Source: JAPWJZ01 sp964575605 (GTDB lineage: Bacteria > Pseudomonadota > Alphaproteobacteria > Micavibrionales > UBA2020). Taken from it: 64,000 nucleotides of DNA. Each line of letters opens with the position of its first letter. The stretch's first letter is position 1. Shown here piece by piece: positions 41,301 to 49,622 of this stretch. Position numbers and translations under genes: made by a program. The stretch lies in assembly GCA_964575605.1 (NCBI GenBank), contig CAZNRN010000003.1, forward strand, positions 62,001-126,000. Direction: 5' to 3'. Below the pieces are notes generated by a model. The model saw only the letters and a program-made list of their open reading frames with translations, did not search any database and was not told the origin of the DNA.

Positions 41301-43625
41301 TTACGCTGCCTGTGTCAGGTTGACTTTGTGGTCGCGCGCGAAGGACAGCAGGCGTTCCCGCAGGCTGTGTTCACGTGAATTCATGAGGTGTTCAAGGTAG
41401 GGCACCAGCGCGCGCGTATCCAGCGTCGGCACCATGCCCTTGACCTGCTCGATCGCCTGCGCCGAGCACGACAGCGTTGTATAGCCCAGCGCGATCAGCA
41501 CCATGGCCTCCAGCGGCTGCCCCGCCATTTCGCCGCAGACGGATACCGGCACCTTGGCAGCGCGGCATTTCTCGGCAATTTCCTTCAATACGCGCAGCAT
41601 CGCGGGCGACAACGCGTCGTAACGGTTGCGCAGCGCATCCGTGTTGCGGTCGGCGGCGAAGAGATATTGCATCAAATCGTTGGTGCCGACCGAAACGAAA
41701 TCGACGGAGCCCAGCAGTGTATCCAGCTGGTACAATATCGACGGCACCTCGATCATCACGCCCAGCTCGATTTTTTCCGGCACGGTGATGCCGTTTTCGG
41801 CGGCGCGTACTTTCTCCATCTCCAGCAGTTCCTTGGCGCGGTCGAATTCGGCGACCTCCGACACGAAAGGAAGCATGATTTTAAGGTTACGGCCGCGGGA
41901 GCCGCGGATAAAGGCGCGGAACTGGGTGCGCAGCACGGCCGGGCGGTCCATGCCGATGCGCACCGCGCGCCAGCCGAGCGCGGGGTTTTCTTCTTCGGGT
42001 GCCTTGAAATAGGGCAGAGGCTTGTCCCCGCCGATATCGAGCGTGCGGAAGACGACGGGTTTTTCGCCCATCTTGTCCATGATGCGGCCGTAGAATTCGG
42101 CCTGAGTCACGACCAGCGGATATTTCTGCCAGCCCATGAATGAAAGTTCTGTGCGGTACAGCCCAATGCCGTCCGCGCCGACAGCCTGCACCGCGTCGAC
42201 CTCGTTCATCAGGCCGGCGTTCATCTGCACCGATACTCGGATGTTGTCCATCGTCACCGATTTCAGCTGCGCGTGGCGGCGGTAGATGCTGGTGCGCTTC
42301 TGGCGCGCCTCCATCGTCTTGGTGTAGAGGTCGACGATGTAATCGGCGGGGCCGATGTAGACCATGCCGTGGTCGCCGTCGACGATCACCTGGTCGCCCG
42401 CGACGACCGCGTTCAAAATATCGCCCGTCTGGCCGACGACGGGAATGCCGAGCGCGCGCGCGACGATGGCGACGTGGTTCGACTGGCTGCCCTTTTCCAG
42501 CACCACGCCCTTCAGCTTGGTGTGGTCGTAGTCGAGCAGCGCGGCGGGGCCGAGCGAGCGGGCGAAAAGGATGATGTTGTCGGGCAGCTGCGCGGGTTCG
42601 GCGCGCTTCGCCTGTTTCAGCAGGTGGCTGAGCAGGCGGTTCGACAGGTCCTCGAGGTCGCTGAGGCGTTCACGGATATAGGCGTCGTTCATGCGCGTCA
42701 TGCGCGCGCGGGTTTCGTTCTGCACGCGCTGCACGGCGGCTTCGGCGGATAATCCCTTGCCAATCGCGGCCTCGATGCGCGCCAGCCAGCCGCGGTCTTT
42801 CGCAAACATCTGGTAGGCTTCCAGAATGTCGCGGCTTTCGGTGCCGTGCAGGCCGGTGTTGCGGTTCAGCATGCGGTCGATGGCGTCATGCATGCTGGTC
42901 AGCGCGTCTTTCAGGCGCTTCACCTGCGCGGGAGTATCCGATGCGATGATATCCTGCATGCCGATGCCGGGCTCGTACAGCACCGCCGTGCCAATCGCGA
43001 GGCCGCGCCCGTGGCTGACGCCCGAGACATGCGTGGGCTTCAGACCGTTCGAATAGCTGGAATTGATTTCAAGGCGTGTCAGCAACCCGCCCGCGATGAT
43101 AAGTTCCGCGACCACCATGGCGACTGTCTGGAGGATATCGACAACCTCTTCGCCATAGGCGCGCTGCAATTTGTTCTGTATGGACAATACGCCGCGCACA
43201 CGCCCGCCGCGCAGAACAGGCACGCCGCAGAAGGAACGGTAGGGCGATGCCGGGTCGTTCGTCGCATCGGTAAAGGGTGCTGCATGGGCGGCGATATCGC
43301 CGATGGCGCCTTCGCCCACGCGCAGTTTTTCGGTGCAGGCCTCGGGCGTGCGGGAGGACGAGGAATAAAGCTCCAGCACCTCGCCCGCGCGCAGGATGTA
43401 GCAAGAGCAATCGTCTGCGCGCAGTTCGCGCGCGATGAGACGCACGATCTGGTCAAGTTTCTGGTCGGTGGGCGCGGCGGACTGCATCAGCGCCTGCAGC
43501 TCGGCCATCAGCTTGCGCGGCGCCGCCAGCGCCATCTGGGCGTCGAGGAATTCGGACGACTTGCGGTCGCGCTCTTCGGGCGCGACTTCGGTCAGCATCG
43601 TCCAGCTTTTCCTCTCTGCCTGCAT
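41301..43625 (-). CDS. ptsP: PEP-protein phosphotransferase of the nitrogen PTS (EI-Ntr)
   Basis: 774 residues. N-terminal GAF domain (about 30-185), PEP-utiliser N-terminal domain, the phosphohistidine in KGSQSNHVAIVARALGIPVV (about 388), and the PEP-binding barrel with ADGIGLYRTELSFM, SVGTNDLMQYLFAADR and VSVCGEMAG. It starts the PtsP-NPr-EIIA-Ntr relay that links nitrogen state to potassium and stringent responses; NPr and EIIA are not in the window. The ATG overlaps the lysC stop (TAATG). Confidence 0.94.
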   Translation of the reverse strand: MQAERKSWTMLTEVAPEERDRKSSEFLDAQMALAAPRKLMAELQALMQSAAPTDQKLDQIVRLIARELRADDCSCYILRAGEVLELYSSSSRTPEACTEKLRVGEGAIGDIAAHAAPFTDATNDPASPYRSFCGVPVLRGGRVRGVLSIQNKLQRAYGEEVVDILQTVAMVVAELIIAGGLLTRLEINSSYSNGLKPTHVSGVSHGRGLAIGTAVLYEPGIGMQDIIASDTPAQVKRLKDALTSMHDAIDRMLNRNTGLHGTESRDILEAYQMFAKDRGWLARIEAAIGKGLSAEAAVQRVQNETRARMTRMNDAYIRERLSDLEDLSNRLLSHLLKQAKRAEPAQLPDNIILFARSLGPAALLDYDHTKLKGVVLEKGSQSNHVAIVARALGIPVVGQTGDILNAVVAGDQVIVDGDHGMVYIGPADYIVDLYTKTMEARQKRTSIYRRHAQLKSVTMDNIRVSVQMNAGLMNEVDAVQAVGADGIGLYRTELSFMGWQKYPLVVTQAEFYGRIMDKMGEKPVVFRTLDIGGDKPLPYFKAPEEENPALGWRAVRIGMDRPAVLRTQFRAFIRGSRGRNLKIMLPFVSEVAEFDRAKELLEMEKVRAAENGITVPEKIELGVMIEVPSILYQLDTLLGSVDFVSVGTNDLMQYLFAADRNTDALRNRYDALSPAMLRVLKEIAEKCRAAKVPVSVCGEMAGQPLEAMVLIALGYTTLSCSAQAIEQVKGMVPTLDTRALVPYLEHLMNSREHSLRERLLSFARDHKVNLTQAA

Positions 43626-44866
43626 TACTGCTCCTTGTCCAAGCCATAGGCGCTGTGCAGCGAACGCACGGCAAGCTCCGTGTATTCCTCGCTGATCAGA
43701 ACACTGACCTTGATTTCAGATGTGGTGATGACCTGGATGTTGATGCCCTTTTCGGCCAGCGTCTTGAACATTTTCGACGCGACGCCGACGTAGGAACGCA
43801 TGCCGATGCCGATGATGGAAACTTTCGCCACGTCGGCGGATGATTCAATCGTCGTGCCCTTCAAATCGGTGTTCTGGATGCTTTTCAGCACTTCCAGCGT
43901 CTTGGGCAGGTCGGCGCGGCTGACCGTGAACGTCAAATCGGTCTTGGCCTTGTCGGGCGAGACGTTCTGCACGATCATGTCGACGTTGATGGCGGTATCG
44001 GCCAGGGGGCCGAAGATTTTCGCCGCTACGCCCGGCACGTCGGGCAGCTGCCTCAGCGTGACCTTTGCCTCATCGCGGCTGTGCGTGACGCCGCTGACTA
44101 CTTCTTGTTCCACGATATTGTCCTCATCGATAACCATTGTCCCGGGGATGTCGCTGCCCAGCGCGCCGTCGAAGGAGGACAGGACCTGCACGGGCACCTT
44201 TTCCTTCATCGCCAGCTCGACAGAACGCGTCTGCAGCACTTTCGCGCCGACCGACGCCATCTCCAGCATCTCTTCATACGAAATTTTCGGTATCTTGCGC
44301 GCGTGGTTCACGATGCGCGGGTCGGCGGTGTAAACGCCGTCTACGTCGGTATAGATATCGCAGCGCGCAGCCTTCAGCGCGGCGGCGACGGCGACGGCGG
44401 AAGTGTCAGAGCCGCCGCGGCCCAGCGTCGTGATGCGCCCCTGCGGCGAGATGCCCTGGAAGCCCGCGATCACCGCGACTTCCCCGCTTTCCAAACTCTC
44501 TTGCAGCGTATCGGTTTCGACGCCGCGGATGCGCGCCTTGCCGTGCGTGTCGTTGGTGACGATCGGCACCTGCCAGCCCATCCAGCTGCGCGCCTTCAGG
44601 CCGCGCTTTTGCAGCGCCAGCGCGAGGAGGCCGGATGTGACCTGCTCGCCCGAGGCCACCACCGCGTCATATTCGCGGCTGTCGAAAATCTGGTTGATCG
44701 AGGTGCAATAGCTGACCAGCTGGTTCGTCACGCCCGACATGGCCGAGACGACGACGGCGACCTTGTGCCCGCGCGCCATTTCGGCCGCGACCTTGTTGGC
44801 CACGTTTTCGATGGCCGGTATCGTCGCGACGGAAGTGCCGCCGAATTTAAGTACCAGGGTAGCCAT
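43625..44866 (-). CDS. lysC: aspartate kinase
   Basis: 413 residues. First step of the aspartate family pathway (lysine, threonine, methionine, diaminopimelate). KFGGTSVATIPAIENVANKV at 7-26 and GRGGSDTSAVAVAAALKA mark the kinase domain; the C-terminal 150 residues hold two ACT domains (INVDMIVQNVSPDKAKTDLT; INIQVITTSEIKVSVLIS), the feedback site. ATG at 44866 follows GAGGCG; a longer reading to 44920 is rejected. Coupled to ptsP downstream. Confidence 0.95.
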   Translation of the reverse strand: MATLVLKFGGTSVATIPAIENVANKVAAEMARGHKVAVVVSAMSGVTNQLVSYCTSINQIFDSREYDAVVASGEQVTSGLLALALQKRGLKARSWMGWQVPIVTNDTHGKARIRGVETDTLQESLESGEVAVIAGFQGISPQGRITTLGRGGSDTSAVAVAAALKAARCDIYTDVDGVYTADPRIVNHARKIPKISYEEMLEMASVGAKVLQTRSVELAMKEKVPVQVLSSFDGALGSDIPGTMVIDEDNIVEQEVVSGVTHSRDEAKVTLRQLPDVPGVAAKIFGPLADTAINVDMIVQNVSPDKAKTDLTFTVSRADLPKTLEVLKSIQNTDLKGTTIESSADVAKVSIIGIGMRSYVGVASKMFKTLAEKGINIQVITTSEIKVSVLISEEYTELAVRSLHSAYGLDKEQ

Positions 44867-44954
44867 GGTTCGCCTCGCAGGGCCGCGTAAGAGGCGGCCG
44901 GGTGGAAGAGCCTTTTGCAAAAGCTTCTTATTTCTACCAATTTACCAATTTCGT

Positions 44955-44971
44955 TGACTGAATCAGAGTCA
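44955..44971. promoter_or_regulatory. palindrome between divergent lysC and purA
   Basis: TGACT-GAATCAG-AGTCA, perfect 5-bp arms with a second dyad CTGA-A-TCAG inside, lies in the middle of the 192-base gap between the two starts. It includes a TTGACT that could act as a -35 box toward purA, though no good -10 is at the right spacing. Confidence 0.35.
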
Positions 44972-45058
44972 TCTTTTTGCCTAATTCGTAAATATTCCGG
45001 TGCCATTTCGGCCAATCCGCATGCTATCCAGAATGGGTCAAGCAAAAGAGGTGCTAAT

Positions 45059-46345
45059 ATGGCAAATGTGACGGTCATCGGCTCGCAGTGGGGCGACGAA
45101 GGCAAGGGCAAGATTGTGGACTGGCTGGCGGGTGAGGCCGATGTGGTCGTGCGCTTCCAGGGTGGACATAATGCAGGCCATACCCTCGTGATCGGCAATA
45201 CAACCTACAAGCTGCACCTCCTGCCCTCGGGCATCGTGCGCGGAAAACTTTCCGTCATCGGCAACGGCGTTGTCGTCGACCCCTGGGCGCTGCTGAAAGA
45301 AATGGGCGACCTGCGCGCGCAGGGCGTCGACATCACGCCCAAGACGCTGATGGTATCGGAAAGCGCGCCGCTCATCCTGCCCGTCAACTCCTCGCTCGAT
45401 AAAGCGCTCGAAGAAGCGCGCGGCGCAGGAAAGATCGGCACCACCGGCCGCGGCATCGGCCCTGCCTACGAAGACAAAGTCGGCCGCCGTGGTTTGCGCA
45501 TGTGCGACCTGCAGCATCCGGAAACGCTGAAAGCAAAAGTCGAAAAGCTCGCCTTCTACTATAACGCGCTCTACAAAGGCCTCGGCGCCGCGCCGTTTGA
45601 TGTGGAAGAACTCACCGCGAAGCTGAAAGAAGTCGCTGCCCCGCTGGCCGATTATATCTCCCCCGTCTGGCGCACGCTGGACCAGGCGAAGAACGACAAC
45701 AAAATCGTGCTGTTCGAAGGCGCGCAGGGCGTGATGCTCGACGTCAGCCACGGCACCTACCCCTACGTCACCTCGTCCAACACCGTCGCCGCGCAGGCAG
45801 CCATCGGCGCGGGCGTGGGCGCGGACCAGATGGGTTACGTGCTGGGCATTACGAAAGCATATTCGACCCGCGTCGGCTCCGGCCCCTTCCCCACAGAATT
45901 GTTCGATGCGGTCGGCGAAACACTCACCACGCGCGGCCACGAATTCGGCACCACCACAGGCCGCAAGCGCCGCTGCGGCTGGTTCGATGCCGTGCAGGTG
46001 CGCCAGTCCGTCAAAATTTGTGGCATCCGCGGCATCGCCCTGATGAAGATGGACGTGATGGACACGCTGGAAGAGATTAAAATCTGCACCGGCTATAAGG
46101 TCGGCAGCAAAACCTACGACTACATCCCCGCCTCCGAAGACCTGCAGGCAAAGCTCGAGCCCGTCTACGAAACCATGCCCGGCTGGAACACTTCGCTCCG
46201 TGGTATGCGCAAACTCTCCGACCTGCCCGAAGCGGCGCTGAAATACATCCACCGTTTGGAAGAGCTGATCGGTGTGCAGGCGGCGATTATTTCGACCTCT
46301 CCTGAACGCGAAGATACTATTCGGGTTAAAGAGATTGTGAAGTGA
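45059..46345 (+). CDS. purA: adenylosuccinate synthetase
   Basis: 428 residues. First committed step from IMP to AMP. GTP/IMP loop GSQWGDEGKGK at 8-18, GGHNAGHT at about 38-45, TTGRGIGPAY and the C-terminal TSPEREDTI. The ATG at 45059 is preceded by GAGGTG; the in-frame 48-codon extension upstream lies in the promoter gap. Divergent from lysC. Confidence 0.96.
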   Translation: MANVTVIGSQWGDEGKGKIVDWLAGEADVVVRFQGGHNAGHTLVIGNTTYKLHLLPSGIVRGKLSVIGNGVVVDPWALLKEMGDLRAQGVDITPKTLMVSESAPLILPVNSSLDKALEEARGAGKIGTTGRGIGPAYEDKVGRRGLRMCDLQHPETLKAKVEKLAFYYNALYKGLGAAPFDVEELTAKLKEVAAPLADYISPVWRTLDQAKNDNKIVLFEGAQGVMLDVSHGTYPYVTSSNTVAAQAAIGAGVGADQMGYVLGITKAYSTRVGSGPFPTELFDAVGETLTTRGHEFGTTTGRKRRCGWFDAVQVRQSVKICGIRGIALMKMDVMDTLEEIKICTGYKVGSKTYDYIPASEDLQAKLEPVYETMPGWNTSLRGMRKLSDLPEAALKYIHRLEELIGVQAAIISTSPEREDTIRVKEIVK

Positions 46346-46371
46346 GTTTAAAATGATTGCAGGTTAAATAG

Positions 46372-47082
46372 ATGCGCATCAATCTAATTCTAGCTGCTCT
46401 TTTTTCGCTTCTTTTTATTGTTGCCCTGCCTGTTTTTTCTGTCGCCTCACTTCCCTATGATCAGCAGCAAGCTCTGATTGACGCAGTGGAAAAGCTGAAA
46501 ACAGCCCCACCAGTAGTCGCATTTGATAAAAACTCCTTAAAAGAAGTTGATACCCTCTGTAAATATGCGAATACGCCTTATCTAACTACATCTGCTGTAC
46601 CAGCACCTTTCTTTCAGGGCGTGAAAGGAATTTATTTAAATTCGAGCAAATATACATTTGATGAATTGAAGCTGCCCTTCCTCGAGCCTTCCACCAAAAT
46701 CTCAGAACTTGCCGGTTGCATTCTTCAAAGACATTTAACAGTTGGCAAGAATAAGACCCCGGGGATTCCAATTTATATTCCAGAGCGCAAAGGTATCCCT
46801 ATGGCTTTTTGGCCAGAAGCCAAAGATGATGGAAACATCATCATCTGGATAGAGATTGGTATGCGTCAAGACCCTCCGTGGTTTGACAAATTAACTAACG
46901 GCGGCTTGATGATGGCGAAGGTTATTTACGCGCGACATGGTTTTGATCCTATAGAACAAATACATTTACAATGCGCTAGCCCGTTTCCGTACACCAAAGA
47001 TCAAGACAAATTGTTAAAGTTTTTGACCAAGGCGCTGTCTACTTGCTTAACTCACAAATACCAATATCACGAAAATTTTTAA
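46372..47082 (+). CDS. AT-rich gene for an exported protein of unknown function
   Basis: 236 residues. N-terminal signal peptide (LILAALFSLLFIVALPVFSV with cut near SVAS). The mature part has four cysteines that could form disulfides and segments such as FFQGVKGIYLNSSKYTFDEL and IIIWIEIGMRQDPPWFDKLT. No family recognised. Codon use (many AAA, TTT, ATT) is visibly more AT-rich than all neighbours, a sign of horizontal transfer. It is 26 bases after purA and is followed by palindromic repeats. Confidence 0.7.
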   Translation: MRINLILAALFSLLFIVALPVFSVASLPYDQQQALIDAVEKLKTAPPVVAFDKNSLKEVDTLCKYANTPYLTTSAVPAPFFQGVKGIYLNSSKYTFDELKLPFLEPSTKISELAGCILQRHLTVGKNKTPGIPIYIPERKGIPMAFWPEAKDDGNIIIWIEIGMRQDPPWFDKLTNGGLMMAKVIYARHGFDPIEQIHLQCASPFPYTKDQDKLLKFLTKALSTCLTHKYQYHENF

Positions 47083-47104
47083 ATATTTAAAACCCGCCCC
47101 CTGA

Positions 47105-47202
47105 TGTCATTCCGACCGCGGCGAGGAATTTTCCCCGCGTGACGAACGGCACCCATCAGTCTGTTTACACCTCCAAAGATCCTCGCTACGCTCGGGATGA
47201 CA
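47105..47202. repeat. imperfect palindromic element
   Basis: TGTCATTCCGACCGCGGCGA at the left end pairs imperfectly (about 19 of 24 positions) with the right end that closes CTCGGGATGACA at 47191-47202. The outer hexamer TGTCAT and CGAGG core match the outer arm of the 18051-18211 element. Confidence 0.7.
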
Positions 47203-47211
47203 ACACCACGG

Positions 47212-47369
47212 GTCGCCCCTGCGAAGGCAGGGGCCCAGTACCGTAGGTTATAAAACGGTGTGGGAAAAAGCAGAAGCGGGCGGTTGTCTAAAAAACTACG
47301 GATAGTTTTCGCGGCGCGAGCCGCGTTTTTATTACCACGGTACTGGGCCCCTGCCTTCGCAGGGGCGAC
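47212..47369. repeat. perfect 33-bp inverted repeat with 92-bp centre
   Basis: Left arm 47212-47244 (beginning GTCGCCCCTGCGAAGG) is the exact reverse complement of right arm 47337-47369. Each arm contains its own hairpin CCCCTGC-GAAG-GCAGGGG. The centre has no ORF of note. The pair looks like two copies of one short dispersed repeat in opposite orientation or the ends of a small non-autonomous element. Confidence 0.85.
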
Positions 47370-47374
47370 AATAG

Positions 47375-47605
47375 TCAGAGATGCAACTCCCAAGCCCCAA
47401 GCGGTACGCCGTATTTTTTCAGGGCGTACATCTGCGCCTCTAACAATTCTTCTTTTAAAAATTCCGCCTCGACATCGCCCATGTCGCGGATGACGCGCAG
47501 GGTGTAGCGCAGGTCTTCCTTTTGGCGGTTCGCGCCCAGCACCGCTTCGCGCACGATTTCGAAACCCGTGCCGTCCCTTGTGCAGAAATCGGTGACCCAT
47601 TTCAT
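47375..47605 (-). CDS. small protein of unknown function
   Basis: 76 residues, helical and charged: FEIVREAVLGANRQKEDLRY, then VIRDMGDVEAEFLKEELLEA and a C-terminal ALKKYGVPLGAWELHL. The gene ends 6 bases from the inverted repeat. The ATG at 47605 has GAGGGGG a suitable distance upstream; an ATG two codons earlier is too close to it. No family recognised. Confidence 0.55.
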   Translation of the reverse strand: MKWVTDFCTRDGTGFEIVREAVLGANRQKEDLRYTLRVIRDMGDVEAEFLKEELLEAQMYALKKYGVPLGAWELHL

Positions 47606-47690
47606 GAGCATTCCCCCTCAAGCGCTACACCCATTAATACCCTGAATTAATTGGCAAATTCCACCCCTTCCCCCACCCTCCATTTACCGA

Positions 47691-47719
47691 TTGATGAATT
47701 ATGTAAAGTAATATATACT
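47691..47719 (+). promoter_or_regulatory. sigma-70 type promoter of ankyrin cluster 2
   Basis: TTGATG (47691-47696) and TATACT (47714-47719) are 17 bp apart in an AT-rich patch, with RNA expected to start about 23 bases before the ATG at 47749. Confidence 0.55.
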
Positions 47720-47748
47720 ATTTCAATCGTTTCAAGGCGATAGGGGCC

Positions 47749-48777
47749 ATGCAGAAATCCAAAATTCCATTCCTGACGACCATTACGAAAGCGCTGTTCG
47801 CCAAGCAGCACGCCGCGGCGCAAGAGTCGCTGTGGCAGACCTGCATGTACGGGGTGGATTCCAAGCATCCCGCGCTGAAGCCGCCGCTCGACAAAATCCG
47901 GGACGCCATCGCCAAAGGCGCTGAACTGGACGTGCAGGACAAGAACGGCGACACGCCGCTCATCCTGCTCTGCCGGCGCGGCATGGGTGTCGAGGCGAAA
48001 TTCCTGATTGATAGCGGCGCTGACGTCAACATCAAGAACAATGCGGGCGAAACTGCCTTTCTGGCCGCCGCCGCGTCGGGCGCGGGCGAAGCGATACGCA
48101 CGCTGCTGGAAAAACGCGTCGACCCGCTCCAGAAAAACGCGGCAGGGCATGACGCCGCCTACCTGGTCGTGCATGCGGTGACCGATTTCAGGGATGCATG
48201 GGAAAAACAAAACCAGAAAGATGCCCTGCGCATGCTGCTCGACCGCGGCCTGACGCTGGACGATCATTTGCAAATGGCGGTTTACCACCACAAGAAACAT
48301 TTGCTGCCAGCCGTGCCCGATGTTTACAAAGTGCGCGAGCTGGCCGATTCAGCCGATGCGGGCGATGCGCCGAATGTCTCGCTGCTGCTGGGCCTGCCCG
48401 TGCATCCCGACGCACCCGCCAAGTTCAAGGACAACACGCCGCTCTGCGCGGGCGCTTACGGCGGCTACATCGAGATGATGGACATCTTGCTGGAAAAAGG
48501 CGCGGATATCGAACTGAAATCACCCGACACACACCGCACGCCCTTGCAAACCGCGGTGCGCGCGGGCCAGGTCGAGGCCTACCAATACCTGCTGGAAAAG
48601 GGCGCGAAGTTCGATGGCAACATGGGGTTGATGGAACTTGCCCGTGAAACCGGCAATAAAAACATCATGGGCGCCGTCTATGACACGATGATCGAGCGCG
48701 GCATCATGAAGACCGAGGTCGATACGGCCAAGGCGACCATGAAAAAGATAAAACTGAAAACACCGGGGGGCGCCTGA
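47749..48777 (+). CDS. two-lobed ankyrin repeat protein (cluster 2, first gene)
   Basis: 342 residues. N-terminal ankyrin lobe (GDTPLILLCRRGMGVEAKFL; GETAFLAAAASGAGEAIRTL), a middle linker ending LLPAVPDVYKVRELADSADA, and a second lobe (NTPLCAGAYGGYIEMMDILL; RTPLQTAVRAGQVEAYQYLL). A basic tail TMKKIKLKTPGGA ends it. The lobe-linker-lobe plan with an xVPDVxxA linker recurs in the three following genes. Cytoplasmic as far as can be seen. AGGGG precedes the ATG; 2 bases separate it from the next gene. Confidence 0.83.
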   Translation: MQKSKIPFLTTITKALFAKQHAAAQESLWQTCMYGVDSKHPALKPPLDKIRDAIAKGAELDVQDKNGDTPLILLCRRGMGVEAKFLIDSGADVNIKNNAGETAFLAAAASGAGEAIRTLLEKRVDPLQKNAAGHDAAYLVVHAVTDFRDAWEKQNQKDALRMLLDRGLTLDDHLQMAVYHHKKHLLPAVPDVYKVRELADSADAGDAPNVSLLLGLPVHPDAPAKFKDNTPLCAGAYGGYIEMMDILLEKGADIELKSPDTHRTPLQTAVRAGQVEAYQYLLEKGAKFDGNMGLMELARETGNKNIMGAVYDTMIERGIMKTEVDTAKATMKKIKLKTPGGA

Positions 48778-48779
48778 GC

Positions 48780-49622
48780 ATGGTGACCGGGGTTATCAAG
48801 CACCTCGCCAACAGCATCTTCGGCAACCGCCAGCCGCAGCCCGTCGCCATTGCGCCGCTTTTCACCGCCTTGCAGGAAAAAGACGCAACGCTTGTTAAGA
48901 CGCTTTGCGCGCAGGGCGTCGACGTCAATGCCAATACGGGAAAATCCTTCAACGATGGTGCGGCCACGGCTTTCGACTTCCTCGCCAGCGGCATTACCGT
49001 GGCCAATGCGCAGGACGCGCGCGATTGCCTTAAAACAATGCTCGACCACGGCTTTGTGCTGACGCAGGCTATGCGAAAAAGGATTTACAGCACCCTGCCC
49101 CAGCTGGCACCCGTGGTTCCCGATGTCCGTGACGCGCTGGCGGTCAGGGAGGCGCTTGCGAATGCCGACGCGGGCGCGTTGAAAGATGCCTTGTCACGTG
49201 GCGCACATATCGATTGCGGCGCGGCGTTTGGCGAAGCACCCGCCATCATTACCGCCGCACAGGGCGGGAATGTCGGCGTCATTAACGTACTTCTGGCGCA
49301 CGGCGCCTCGCTGGACACCAAAATCGCGGGCGACACCAGCACGCTGCCGCTGCACCAGGCTGTCATGCAGGGAAACCGAGACGCCGTCGTGCGTCTGCTG
49401 GATGCAGGGGCGAACCCGAACCTGTTCTGGTCGAACAACGACGGTTTCTGGACCATCGCGGGCATGGCCAAGAAATGCAAGACCGATCCCGGCATGGAAA
49501 AATTTGTCGAGGACGTCCTGGCAGCCCGCAGCGCCACCGCGGCGCCCGATGTCGCCGTTACGCAGACAATCGCGACGCTGAAGCCCATCCGCCTTAAAAA
49601 CCACGCGCCGGGCGCTTCATGA
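48780..49622 (+). CDS. two-lobed ankyrin repeat protein (cluster 2, second gene)
   Basis: 280 residues, the shortest of the four. First lobe is reduced to one or two units (LFTALQEKDATLVKTLCAQG). The linker reads STLPQLAPVVPDVRDALAVR, then the second lobe has EAPAIITAAQGGNVGVINVL and LPLHQAVMQGNRDAVVRLLD. Tail TLKPIRLKNHAPGAS. The stop overlaps the next start (ATGA). Confidence 0.82.
   Translation: MVTGVIKHLANSIFGNRQPQPVAIAPLFTALQEKDATLVKTLCAQGVDVNANTGKSFNDGAATAFDFLASGITVANAQDARDCLKTMLDHGFVLTQAMRKRIYSTLPQLAPVVPDVRDALAVREALANADAGALKDALSRGAHIDCGAAFGEAPAIITAAQGGNVGVINVLLAHGASLDTKIAGDTSTLPLHQAVMQGNRDAVVRLLDAGANPNLFWSNNDGFWTIAGMAKKCKTDPGMEKFVEDVLAARSATAAPDVAVTQTIATLKPIRLKNHAPGAS

Noticed and set aside
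45038..46252. 404-codon minus-strand frame inside purA
   Set aside because: Shadow of purA; no ribosome site or family match.
47079..47621. 180-codon minus-strand gene spanning the repeats
   Set aside because: The frame runs straight through the inverted repeat and palindromes; the shorter gene at 47375-47605 in another frame has a ribosome site and a sensible composition.
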